NCBI RefSeq assembly: GCF_029910655.1
Contig: NZ_CP123897.1
Coordinates: 2,469,547-2,533,546, forward strand
Origin: Methylomonas sp. UP202
Lineage (GTDB): Bacteria > Pseudomonadota > Gammaproteobacteria > Methylococcales > Methylomonadaceae
DNA: 64,000 nt
Direction of reading: 5' to 3'
Position 1 is the stretch's first letter. Each line of letters starts with the position of its first letter. A program made the position numbers and the translations under genes. Of this stretch, positions 1 through 10,000 are shown piece by piece. The notes beneath the pieces were generated by a model. That model saw nothing but the letters and a program-made list of their open reading frames with translations. It was not told where the DNA came from and did no database searches.

Positions 1-2
1 GC

Positions 3-281
3 TTGGCAATTCCGGTCGAAATCGCCGAAGACCTGTTATCCAGGCTGGTCGCCGGCCGGCTGATTGTCGAACTGAAAAGCCGCGACGACGGCGCCCGGAC
101 TTACTTGCCGGCCATGGATATCAATGCCTTAACGATAGGCGCGGCACTGACCGCGCTCGAACGATGCGGGCAAAACCAATGGCCGGATTGCCGTTTGGAG
201 CCGGCGATCGTCGAAGCCGTCGATGAGTTCGAGAAAGCCATGACGGCGTCCCCATGCAACCGCTTGCTAAAAGATCTTTAG
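3..281 (+). CDS. YihY/BrkB family membrane protein, C-terminal fragment (runs off left edge)
   Basis: The frame is open to the left edge of the window, so only the last 92 residues are seen. They resemble the winged-helix-like cytoplasmic tail found after the membrane domain of YihY/BrkB (formerly 'ribonuclease BN') proteins, with the pattern PxEIAEDLLxRLVxGRLIVE followed by TYLPAMDI and a short amphipathic end. The family's cellular function is unclear. The multi-helix membrane domain must lie outside the window. The gene ends 4 bases before the stop codon of the convergent PAS gene. Family assignment rests on the tail only. Confidence 0.55.
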   Translation: MAIPVEIAEDLLSRLVAGRLIVELKSRDDGARTYLPAMDINALTIGAALTALERCGQNQWPDCRLEPAIVEAVDEFEKAMTASPCNRLLKDL

Positions 282-285
282 CCGT

Positions 286-837
286 TCAGCCGGGCCCGAC
301 TTCGGCCAATAAAACAAACAGCTTGGGCGGCGTGTCCGGACGATCGTGGCGCAGACAATCGAGATGGGCCGCGAAGGGCGTGCCGTCGGATCGGATCATC
401 GAAATATCGAAGGCCAGTCGTTTCGCCTTCGGAGAATCCATCAGATAGCGAAAATGCCGGTACCAGTCGTCGCGTTGATCGTCGGCGACCAACTTCGAGA
501 AACGCAAGCCGGTCAACCGGCTCTCCACCGCTCCGAACAGATCGACGCCGGTCAGATTGATGTCGCCGATTTGATCATTGGCGTCGATCACCACATAGGC
601 GCTTGGGGCAAACTCGAACAACGCCTGATAATGATCGTGCAATTCCGCCAGCGCCCGATAGGTTCGCTGCAACTCGTCGTTCTGCATCTCGAGCTCGATT
701 TTATGCACCAGCAGTTCGTGCATCAGCACGTCGGCCGGTTTGGAACCGGCTTTCTCCGGCGACAAATTCACCACCAGGGTTTCGGCCCTGGCTCTGAGCG
801 ACTGCCGCCGCTCGACTCCATCCCAAACTTGGTCCAT
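286..837 (-). CDS. stand-alone PAS-domain protein
   Basis: A 183-residue soluble protein. Residues 1-40 carry the VWDGVERRQ opening common in PAS/GGDEF sensory proteins, followed by a helical linker (about 40-70). One PAS domain covers about residues 70-180, with the signature ALFEFAPSAYVVID and a later FDISMIRSDGTPF stretch. There is no kinase, GGDEF or HTH output domain. It may act as a small-molecule or redox sensor working through a partner, or be a truncated relative of longer sensors. No neighbour is an obvious partner. Confidence 0.7.
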   Translation of the reverse strand: MDQVWDGVERRQSLRARAETLVVNLSPEKAGSKPADVLMHELLVHKIELEMQNDELQRTYRALAELHDHYQALFEFAPSAYVVIDANDQIGDINLTGVDLFGAVESRLTGLRFSKLVADDQRDDWYRHFRYLMDSPKAKRLAFDISMIRSDGTPFAAHLDCLRHDRPDTPPKLFVLLAEVGPG

Positions 838-894
838 GCCTTACCGACTCCCGCTATTCGCATCGGCGCTTCGCGCCATGTACGCGATTGGGCT

Positions 895-916
895 TATGTA
901 CGTTAGCGAACTGTGT
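895..916 (+). promoter_or_regulatory. stress-gene upstream motif, copy 1
   Basis: TATGTACGTTAGCGAACTG lies about 185 bases before the DUF4398 lipoprotein. It belongs to a set of four related sites in this window (the others are at 3350, 23240 on the minus strand and 23338), each pointing toward a small envelope or stress-type gene. The core reads TATGTNCGNNAGCGNAC. The function is inferred. Confidence 0.45.
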
Positions 917-1100
917 TGAATCGCACAAAGGCGTTTAATCAAGTCCGACGCTTTCCCGAATCGCTCCCATCACCATCCTACCATCCGCGTTAGTACCGAG
1001 CGTAAAAATCTCCCAGGCCGACGCGGAGTTCGAAGCAACGGTAGCGCCGGGAAAGCCGGGCAGCGATGCCATTCGATATTTCATTCACCGGACAAAAGTC

Positions 1101-1487
1101 ATGACATCCATAAAAAACCCCGGAACCACCGTCGCGCTGGCGAGCCTCGCCATGGCAATGGCAACCTTGATTGCCGGATGCGCCAGCGTGGCGCCGCCGA
1201 CCGAACAATTGGCCGTGTCCAAGGCGGCGCTCAATAGCGCCACTAGTGCCGGCGGCAATGAATACGCGCCGATCTCGCTGAGATCGGCCGTGTTGAAAAT
1301 GGACGCCGCCGAGCGGGCGATGACGCAGCAGGAATATTTACAGGCCCGCCAACTCGCCGAACAGGCTCAGGTCGATGCCCAATTGGCCGCCGCCACCGCC
1401 CGCGCCGCCAAGGCTCAAAAAGCCGCTAGCGAATTGGGGGAAAGCAATCGCGTGCTGCGCGAAGAAATCGACCGTAAAGCCCAATAA
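1101..1487 (+). CDS. DUF4398 lipoprotein
   Basis: A 128-residue lipoprotein. The signal peptide ends in the lipobox LIAGC with Cys27 as the predicted lipidated residue. The rest is the alanine- and glutamine-rich, coiled-coil DUF4398 domain (about residues 35-125), with heptad-like SAVLKMDAAERA and RQLAEQAQVDAQLA stretches. It lies 17 bases upstream of an OmpA-type lipoprotein that carries the same domain, so the two probably form an operon. The likely role is periplasmic or envelope-structural, possibly pairing with the downstream protein by coiled coil. The domain's biochemical function is not established. Confidence 0.8.
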   Translation: MTSIKNPGTTVALASLAMAMATLIAGCASVAPPTEQLAVSKAALNSATSAGGNEYAPISLRSAVLKMDAAERAMTQQEYLQARQLAEQAQVDAQLAAATARAAKAQKAASELGESNRVLREEIDRKAQ

Positions 1488-1504
1488 TCCCAATGGAGAG
1501 AATG

Positions 1505-2389
1505 ATGCAAACCTACCGAATGTTTCCACTGCCGCTGATCACCGCCGCGATTCTGTCCGGCTGCAGCGCGGTGCCCAACCCGGCATTGACCGATGCTCAT
1601 AACGCTTACAACAACGCCCGCGTCAATACCCAAGTCGGCACGCTGGCCGAACTGGAAATGAAGCAAGCCGACGATAGCTTGAAAAAAGCCGATCTGGCCT
1701 ACGCCGAAGACGACGAGGATGAAGCCGTCAATCACTTTGCTTATGTCGCGACGCAACAGGTGGCCATCGCCCAAGCCACCGCGATCCGCAAAGTCGCCGA
1801 AACCGCGGTCAATAACGCCGAAGGTAAACGCAACCAAGTGCGCTTGGACGCCAGAACCGCCGAAGCCGATGCCGCCAAGCGCCAAGCGGCGCTCAGTCAG
1901 CAAACCGTGGATAGACAAAACACCGAATTGGCGGTGGCCGGCGCCAACAGCGAGCGCGATCAGGCGCTGCTGGCTCAACAGGACATCTTGATCAACCAAC
2001 TGAACGCCAAGAAAACCGCGCGCGGCTTGGTGATAACGCTGGGCGACGTGCTGTTTCGCAGCAACAAGGCACGCTTGCAGAGCGGCGGACTGCGCAACGT
2101 CGATAAACTAGCCGACTTTCTGAAACAGTATTCCGGCTACAAGGTCTTGATCGAGGGTTACACCGACAGCAAGGGCAGCGCCGAATTTAACGAAGAACTT
2201 TCCGACCGGCGCGCCTACGCGGTGCGCACCGCGTTAGTCGACGGCGGCGTGAACAGCGATCGAATCATGACCCGAGGTTACGGCGAAGAATATCCGGTGG
2301 CGGACAACGACACGGCTGCCAACCGGCAATTGAATCGCCGGGTGGAAATCATTTTGTCGGACGAAAACGGCAATCTAGCCAGCCGCTGA
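1505..2389 (+). CDS. OmpA-family lipoprotein with DUF4398-like coiled coil
   Basis: About 294 residues. A lipoprotein signal ends at ILSGC near residue 20. A DUF4398-like helical segment spans about 25-165. A C-terminal OmpA peptidoglycan-binding domain spans about 175-290, with the conserved VLIEGYTDSKGSAEFNEELSxRRAYAV and RGYGEEYPVADNDT patterns. The start is chosen at 1505 because GGAGAG at 1495-1500 sits 4 bases upstream. The upstream ATG at 1493 would overlap that ribosome-binding site. It probably tethers the outer membrane to peptidoglycan, together with the smaller DUF4398 lipoprotein encoded just before it. Confidence 0.85.
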   Translation: MQTYRMFPLPLITAAILSGCSAVPNPALTDAHNAYNNARVNTQVGTLAELEMKQADDSLKKADLAYAEDDEDEAVNHFAYVATQQVAIAQATAIRKVAETAVNNAEGKRNQVRLDARTAEADAAKRQAALSQQTVDRQNTELAVAGANSERDQALLAQQDILINQLNAKKTARGLVITLGDVLFRSNKARLQSGGLRNVDKLADFLKQYSGYKVLIEGYTDSKGSAEFNEELSDRRAYAVRTALVDGGVNSDRIMTRGYGEEYPVADNDTAANRQLNRRVEIILSDENGNLASR

Positions 2390-2502
2390 CCGGTCGAAAT
2401 GGCCGTCAAATTGCCTCAAGCGAAGACCGGCCGGCACCCGGTCGGCTTCGGTGGCCGAACCGTGTTCCAATCCTTAACGCACCGCTACTCGGAGTCACGA
2501 TC

Positions 2503-2910
2503 ATGAACAGAGCTTATCCGGCCTTAATGTTAGCGTGCTTGCTGTACGCCGTATCCGCCCACGCCGAGTTGATCGAGGAACGCAGTCAAGGTCAGGTCAG
2601 CTTTATCAGCGGCGGTATCGGCGAGGACGAGCGAGCGGCCTTGAAAAAGGTCCGCACCGACTACAACCTCGGCCTGCTGTTTTCAACGCAAGGCAGCGGC
2701 GAGTATTTGAGCGATGTCACGGTCAGGATCAGCGACGGCAACGGCGCAATCGTGCTGGATACCGTTTCCGAAGGGCCGATGCTGTTCGCCAAACTGAAGC
2801 CGGGTCGCTATCAGGTCAGTGCCGAGCATGCCGGCCAAGCGCTTCGCAAACCGGTCACGGTCGACGTCAAACACCGTTCACCGTTGTCGTTTACGTGGTC
2901 GAACCCCTAA
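2503..2910 (+). CDS. exported carboxypeptidase-regulatory-like protein
   Basis: A 135-residue protein with a Sec signal peptide, likely cleaved after the AHA at residues 19-21. The mature part is a small beta-rich domain. Its pattern of VTVRISDGNGAIVLD, LFAKLKPGRYQVSAEHAG and KPVTVDV resembles the carboxypeptidase regulatory-like (transthyretin-like) fold. It probably resides in the periplasm. No catalytic residues are visible. It sits between an OmpA lipoprotein and a coiled-coil protein in a same-strand run of small envelope or stress genes, about 110 bases after the OmpA gene. Confidence 0.65.
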   Translation: MNRAYPALMLACLLYAVSAHAELIEERSQGQVSFISGGIGEDERAALKKVRTDYNLGLLFSTQGSGEYLSDVTVRISDGNGAIVLDTVSEGPMLFAKLKPGRYQVSAEHAGQALRKPVTVDVKHRSPLSFTWSNP

Positions 2911-2993
2911 ATCGAACGGCGAACGGGCCAAGGGCCATTCGATATCGCAGCCGTTGAATTGTCGTTCAAACTCCCATCATCAGCGAGACATCC

Positions 2994-3281
2994 ATGAAAA
3001 GCAAAAACGAATACATCGAAATATTGGCGACTCAGCTCAGAGAGTGGAGCGCGGATATCGATCAGTTATCCGAAAAAACCGAGAAAGCCGCAGCACTGGT
3101 AAAACTGAATTACATCGAGGAACTCAATGCGCTGCGCGCCAAGCAACTGGCCGCCGAAGCAAAAATGACCGAACTGGAGGCGTCCGGTCATGAGGGTTGG
3201 GATGCGATGAAACTGACGGCCGACCGGGTGTGGGATGATTTAAGAAGCAGTTTGGCCGATGTCGCCGCCAAACTGAAATAG
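2994..3281 (+). CDS. small coiled-coil protein
   Basis: A 95-residue, almost entirely helical, charged protein without signal peptide or membrane segment. Heptad-like spacing runs through residues 10-60, and the end is amphipathic. Similar short coiled-coil proteins are common beside OmpA and CsbD-type stress genes in proteobacteria, but I recognise no defined function. It starts 83 bases after the preceding gene on the same strand and may be co-transcribed. Confidence 0.65.
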   Translation: MKSKNEYIEILATQLREWSADIDQLSEKTEKAAALVKLNYIEELNALRAKQLAAEAKMTELEASGHEGWDAMKLTADRVWDDLRSSLADVAAKLK

Positions 3282-3349
3282 CGACGGCAAAACGGCGGGG
3301 ACCCCGCGAGCCATGGCTGCCCGGCGTCGGTCGCTGAAAACGCCGCATG

Positions 3350-3371
3350 TATGTGCGACAGCGTACAGACT
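3350..3371 (+). promoter_or_regulatory. stress-gene upstream motif, copy 2
   Basis: TATGTGCGACAGCGTACAG begins here and ends 53 bases before the DUF3096 start codon. It is the best match to the core TATGTNCGNNAGCGNAC shared with sites at 895, 23240 (minus) and 23338. It may be an operator or an extended promoter element. The function is inferred from position and repetition only. Confidence 0.5.
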
Positions 3372-3424
3372 CCCGCCGGGGCCGAGCGTTAAGCTGCAAG
3401 CTCGACTTTACGCGGAGATAAACG

Positions 3425-3556
3425 ATGCATCCGGCAATTGAACCTGTATTGGCGCTGGTGATTGGCCTATTGATTTTGATGGTGCCCCGGTTTTTGAATT
3501 ATTTCGTGGCGGTGTATTTGATTGTCGTCGGCGTATTGGGGCTGATACACCGTTGA
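3425..3556 (+). CDS. DUF3096 small membrane protein
   Basis: A 43-residue hydrophobic protein below the usual ORF length cut-off. It reads MHPAIEPVLALVIGLLILM followed by VPRFLNYFVAVYLIVVG and ends near IHR. This is the two-helix DUF3096 pattern, with PR(F/L)LNYxVAxYLIxxGxLGL as the hallmark. It is probably an inner-membrane protein. A GGAGA ribosome-binding site precedes the ATG. Members are usually found with stress-response genes such as DUF3309, which is indeed the next gene here. The molecular role is unknown. Confidence 0.75.
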   Translation: MHPAIEPVLALVIGLLILMVPRFLNYFVAVYLIVVGVLGLIHR

Positions 3557-3737
3557 ATTGGCAAAGCGTTTCCGGTTGGCAAGGCTAGATCGTCGGTCGC
3601 GCCGGTTTTGGCGAGGATTTACCGAGCCACTTAGCGCCCCGGCAAATCCGCTGGGTAACGGTTAGCGCCGCTTGGTTACCGGGAAGCGTTTTGCCGCGTT
3701 ATTCCTATCACAGCCTCGCCTCATTTGGAGAACCATC

Positions 3738-3896
3738 ATGTCACTCAGCACCATTCTGCTTGTCCTGTTAATCCTGATGTTGTTGGGCGTTATTCCGGTC
3801 TGGCCGCATAGCCGGTCGTGGGGATACGGACCCAGTGGCGGCTTAGGCTTGATATTAGTCATCATCCTGATTTTGGTGGTGCTCGGCAGGATTTAG
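3738..3896 (+). CDS. DUF3309 small membrane protein
   Basis: A 52-residue protein with two hydrophobic segments (about residues 3-22 and 36-50) separated by a WPHSRSWGYGPSGG turn. This is the DUF3309 signature. The ATG at 3738 is chosen over the upstream in-frame start at 3672 because TTGGAG at 3725-3730 is well spaced and the family is about 50 residues long. It is a predicted inner-membrane protein of unknown role, often induced under stress in relatives. It follows the DUF3096 gene by 181 bases. Confidence 0.8.
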   Translation: MSLSTILLVLLILMLLGVIPVWPHSRSWGYGPSGGLGLILVIILILVVLGRI

Positions 3897-4033
3897 CCTG
3901 CCGGTTTTGGTAAACCTTGGGCCTGCCGGTATTTGGGCCCAAGCCGTTCTTCGTCTCAATCGTCTGGCGGGAACCCTATCGACCTCGCCGGCCCGGCCGC
4001 GCGATCACCCCATTCCACTCGGAGCGATTATCC

Positions 4034-7000
4034 ATGGCCAAACGGCGAGAACAGCGGCGGCATGTCAGAAGCGAACATCCCGGCGGCGAGGAAGCGCCGA
4101 TTCGTTTTGAATTGTTCAACACGGAACGGCTGGAACAGCATGCGGTCAGTCTGGCGCGCGCCCAAAAAGTCACGCATTTAAAGAAAGGCCGCAAGCTGAT
4201 TCCGCGCGTTCGCGAGAATGCCTTGGTATTGTTGGAGGCCTATAAAGCCGTGGCGCGCGCGGTCAGGCAACAGCATGCCATCACGCCGGCGGCGGAATGG
4301 TTGTTGGACAACTTTCACGTCATCGAAGAGCAGATCAGCGACATTCACGTCGATTTGCCGGAAAGCTATTCGCGGGAATTGCCCAAACTGGCCGAAGGCG
4401 TGTTGGCCGGCTATCCGCGGGTATACGGTATCGCCTGGGCCTTGGTGGCCCACACCGACAGCCGGTTTTCGCCGGAATTACTGACTTTGTTCGTGAATGC
4501 TTACCAAAGCGTCGAGCCGCTGACGCTGGGCGAATTGTGGGCCATTCCGATTACGTTGCGGGTGTTGCTGGTCGAGAATCTGCGCCGGCTGGCCGTGAAC
4601 ATCATGCGTTCGCAAAACGGCCGGCGCTTGGCCGACCAGTTTGTCGATGAAGTCGAACAAATCGTCGCGCGTAGCGACAGTCCGGAGCCGGCGATTCCGG
4701 CCGGCGTGCTGCCGTCCGAGCCGTTGCGGCAAGCGTACGCGGTCCAAATCCTGCAGCGCTCGCACGACCCGCATCCGGCGGTGGCGCTATCTCTGGCGTT
4801 TCTGACCGACTGGCTCGCCGAACAGGGACTGAGCCTGGACGACATCGTGCATCAAGAGCATGCCGCGCAAATCGCCGACAATCTGACGGTGCGTAACATC
4901 ATTACCAGCATGCGGGCGATTTCCGCGTTCGAATGGCCGCAATTCGTCGAAGACGTTAGTCTGGTGGACGCTTGTTTGCGCGGGCACGCAGGCTATCTGG
5001 CGATGGATTTTCTGACCCGCGATCGCTATCGCCATGCGATAGAGGAATTGGCCAAGCGCTCGCCGGCCTCGGAAGTCGAGATTGCCAGACTGGCGATCGC
5101 CGAAGTGCAAATCGCTGTTGCTCGGGATAGTGGTGACGAACGTCAAACCGAACCGGGTTATTACTTGATCGGTGCCGGCCGTTACCGCTTCGAAACCAAG
5201 GTCGGTTATCGGCCGGGCCTGAAACAACGCCTGTTACGCAGTTATGTCAGTCACGCCGGTACCGCCTATGTGGTCAGTCTGGCGGTATTGACCTTGCTGC
5301 TGTTGCTGTTGCCGTTGAGCGCATCGGCGAGCGCCGGTTTAACCGGCTGGCAGTTATGCGCATTGGCGTTGGCGTTCGCGTTTCCGGCATCGGACATCGC
5401 CATCGGCTGGATGAACCATTTTATCGTGGCCGGCTTGCCGCCCAATCATCTGCCGCGCCTGGAGCTCAAGGACGGCGTGCCCGAGGCCTTAAGTACCTTC
5501 GTGGTGGTGCCGACGTTGTTCGTCAACGCCGCCGGGGTGTTGCAACAAATAGAGCAAATGGAAATTCGCTATCTCGCCAATCCGGACGGCGCGGTGCGCT
5601 TTGCGTTGTTGTCGGACTGGGCGGATGCCGAACAGGAAAGTCAGCCGGACGACGCGGCACTGCTGGCGGCGGCGGTCGAGGCCATCGCCGCGTTGAATCT
5701 GAAATACGCTCGGCAACGGTTTTATGTGTTTCACCGCAAGCGGCTCTGGAATCCCAGCGAAGGCAAGTGGATGGGTTGGGAACGCAAGCGCGGTAAGCTT
5801 CAAGAATTCAATCGCCTGCTGCGCGGCGCGACCGACACCTCGTTTCTGCCGATAGCCGGCGTGCCGGCCAGCGCGCCGCCGGGCGTGTGTTACGTCATCA
5901 CGTTGGATGCCGACACCAAGCTGCCGATGGGCGTGGTCGCGCAACTGGTGGGTGTGGCTGCCCATCCGTTGAATCGGCCGGTATTCGATGCGACCAGCCA
6001 AACCGTCGTCGACGGCTACGGCATTCTGCAACCGCGCGTCACGCCGACCCTGCCGCAACGTCAGGAGCGCTCGATGTTTCACCAAATCTTTGCCGGCGCT
6101 TCCGGTACCGATGCCTATGCCAGTTCGGTCTCCGAGCTGTATCAGGATCTGTTCGGCCTGGGTACTTACAGCGGCAAGGGTCTTTACCACGTGGACAGCT
6201 TCGTGGCGGCATTGGCCGGGCGGGTGCCCGACAATACTCAGCTCAGCCACGATTTGTTCGAGAGCGTCTACGTGCGTTGCGGTTTGGTCAGCGATATCGA
6301 GTTTTTCGAGGAGTTTCCGTCGCATACCGAGGTGGCCGCTTCGCGCGAACACCGCTGGGTGCGCGGCGATTGGCAGCTGTTGCCCTGGATCTTCGGCGCG
6401 CGGGGCAAGGGCATGCCGATGATCGGTCGCTGGAAAATGCTGGACAATCTCCGGCGTTCGCTGTCTGCACCGGCGGCGTTCTCGGCGCTAGTGCTCGGCT
6501 GGAGTTTGCCGAACGCGCCGCTGCTGGCCTTGACCGCCTTCGTACTGATCGCGCTGGCCTTTCCGGCGGTGTTGGCGGTAACCGCCGGTTTTAGCGCGCC
6601 CCGGCGCGGCATTTCGATCGCTACTCATCTGCGCGGCACCGGCGAAAACGTGGCGTGGGCATTGTGCAACAGCCTAGTGGCGCTGACCTTATTGGCTCAG
6701 CAAGCTTGGCTGATGGCCGACGCCATCGCGACCACGCTGGTCAGGCTATTCATTACCCGCCGCAAGCTGTTGAAATGGGTGACGGCCTTACAGGCCAAGG
6801 CTGGCGCCGGGCACGCCTTGAAAAATCTGATCCGGCCGTTGAGTCATTCCTCGTCGGTGGTGTTTGGCGCCGGCGCGCTGGTGGTCGTGTTCAATCCGGA
6901 CGCAATCGTCGCGGCCGCGCCTTTCTTATTGTTGTGGTGGTTGGCGCCGGTGGTGGCGCGGGCCTTGAGTTTGCCGCCCAAGATCGATAGCGCGGAAGTG

Positions 7001-10000
7001 CTGTTGCCGGCCGACAGTGCTCGATTGCGTTGCCACGGCCGGCGCATCTGGCGGTTTTTCACCACCTTCGTGACCGCCGAGGAACACTTTTTGCCGCCGG
7101 ACAATTTTCAGGAAGACCCTTGGCCGGTGATCGCCCATCGCAGTTCGCCGACCAATTTCGGTTTGTATTTGTTGTCGATCGTGGCGGCGCGGGATTTTGG
7201 CTGGCTGGGTTTGACCGATGCCATCGAACGGTTGGAGGCCACGGTTGCGACGCTGGCCGGGTTGCCGCGCCTGCACGGCCATTTCTACAACTGGTACGAC
7301 ACCCGCGATTTACGGACGCTGGAGCCGCGTTACGTGTCCACCGTGGATAGCGGCAATCTTGCCGGCCACCTGTTGACGCTGGCTCAGGCCTGCCGGGAAA
7401 TGGCGAATCGGCCGCTGGACTTATCCAACGCCTTGATCGGCTTGGCCGATACCCACGCTTTATTGAACGACGCGTTAACCAAACTCAGCGACGATCGGCG
7501 CACGCTGACGGTGAGCTTGGCGGAGTTGCGCCACAAAGTCGCCGATCTGGGCGAATTGCTCGGCGCGCGCCCCGCCGATGCCGAGGAATGGAGTCGATTG
7601 TGGCGGCGCCTGACCGATTGCGTCGGCGCCTTGCACGATCTGGCCAACGCCCATGCCGTCGAGCGCGGCGATAGCCAGGGCAACGAAGTGCTGGTTTGGG
7701 CCGGTTTGCTGCGAGACGACATCCGCTCACATGCGCGTGATGTGGCGACTTTGATTCCGTGGATTCATTTTCCGGCGCGCTATCGCCCCGCGCCGGATGC
7801 GCCAAGCCATCGATTCGATCTGGACACGCCGCTGTGCCATCTGCAGGAGCGCTACGCGCTGTGGGCGAATCGTCAGGCATGCGACCACCCGGCGTCGGCG
7901 AGTTCCGAGATTACCGCGATGACGGTGTTGCTGCGCCGGGCCGGCGAACAGGCCGATACCTTGCACCAGCGTCTCGATCTGCTCGCCGAGCAGTTGGAAA
8001 GCTGGTTCCGCGAGATGGACTTTCGATTCTTGTACGATACCAGTCGCCACATGTTCGCGATCGGCTACCGGGTCGCCGAAGGTGTCATCGATTCGAGTTA
8101 CTACGATCTATTGGCCTCGGAGGCCCGCTTGGCAAGTATTATTGCAATCGCCAAACGCGACGTGCCGAGCAGTCATTGGTTTCATCTGGGCCGGCGGGTG
8201 ACGCGGGTCGCTCACGGCACGGTTTTGCTGTCCTGGTCCGGCTCGATGTTCGAATATTTGATGCCGTCGCTGGTGACCTTTACCCCGCGCTACAGCCTGC
8301 TGGATCAGACCTGCCGGCTGGTCGTGAAGCGTCAGATCGCCTATGGCCGGGAGCGCGGCGTCCCCTGGGGCGTGTCCGAATCGGCGTTTAACGGCCGAGA
8401 CGTGTATTTGACCTATCAATACTCGGCGTTCGGCGTGCCCGGCTTGGGCATGAAGCGCGGCTTGGGCGAGGAGCTGGTGATCGCGCCCTATGCGACGGCC
8501 TTGGCGGCGATGTATTTGCCGCATGCCGCCGCGGAAAACTTCGCGCGTTTGGAGCAAGAAGGCGGCGTGGGACGTTACGGTTTCTACGAGGCCTTGGACT
8601 ATACGCCGATCCGCCTGGCGGAAGGTCAGCGGGTGGCGGTGGTGCGTTGCTATATGGCGCATCATCAAGGCATGTCCCTGGTGGCCTTCGCCAACGTGGT
8701 GCACGATGGCACGATGCGCCACCGCTTTCATCGCGCGGCGTTGATCCAGTCCGCGCATTTGCTGCTGCAGGAACGCATTCCGCACGGCGCCGACACCAGC
8801 GTGCCGCCGCTGTTGCAAGAGCTGTCCGATGTCAAGGAAACCGTACAGCCGCCAGTGCGGCGCTTGTGTTCGCCGATGTCGGCGGTACCGTCCACTCAAC
8901 TCCTGTCCAATGGGCGCTACTCGGTGATGATCACCGCCGCCGGTTCCGGCTACAGCCTATGGCGCAACCAGGCCGTGACCCGTTGGCGGGAAGATCCCAC
9001 CCGCGACGCCTGGGGTAGCTATTTGTATTTGCGCGATGTCGATAGCGGTAAGGTCTGGTCCGCCGGCTATCAGCCGACCGCGGCCTGCCCGGACCATTAC
9101 GAGGTGGTGTTTGTCGAAGACAGGGCACGGATTACCCGCACCGACGGCGCGATCGTCGCCACGCTGGAAATCGTGGTGTCGCCGGAAGACGATGCCGAAA
9201 TTCGCCGGTTGAGCTTGACCAACAATAGCGCTTACTCGCGCGAAATCGAAGTCACCTCGTACGCGGAAATCGTGTTGACCACCCCGGCCGCGGATATTGC
9301 CCATCCGGCCTTTTCCAATCTGTTCGTGCAAACCGAATACTGGCCGCAGACCCGTGCCTTACTGGCGCATCGGCGTCCGCGCGCGCCGGACGACGCGCCG
9401 GTTTGGGCCGCGCACGTACTGGCCGATCGGCAAAGCGGCGACGGGCTGCAATACGAAACCGACCGGGCCCGCTTTATCGGCCGGGGCCAAACGACGCGCG
9501 CGCCGTTGGCGGTGATGGACGGTCGGCCGCTGAGCAACACGGTGGGCTGCGTGTTGGACCCGATCTTCAGTCTGCGTAGCCGCGTCAAGGTGGCGGCCGG
9601 CGCGACCGAGCATTTGACCTTTACCACGCTGGTGGCGGCCTCGCGCCAGGCGGCGGCGGATTTGGCCGACAAATATCACAATCCGGTGGCCTGGGAGCGG
9701 GTATCGGCCCTGGCTTGGACGCACGCGCACGTGCAATTGCATCATTTGCGCACCAAGCCCGATGAAGCGCAATTGTTTCAGATGCTGGCCAACCGCTTGA
9801 TTTACGCCGATCCGTCGCAGCGACCCACCGGTAAGCAAGCGCAGACGAATACGCTGAACGTCGGCGGACTTTGGCGACACGGGATTTCCGGCGACCGGCC
9901 CATCGTGTTGTTGCGGGTCGGCGAACCGGAAGAACGCGGGATCGTCGAACAATTGTTGCGCGCGCACGAATATTGGCGCATCAAGGGATTGGCCGTGGAT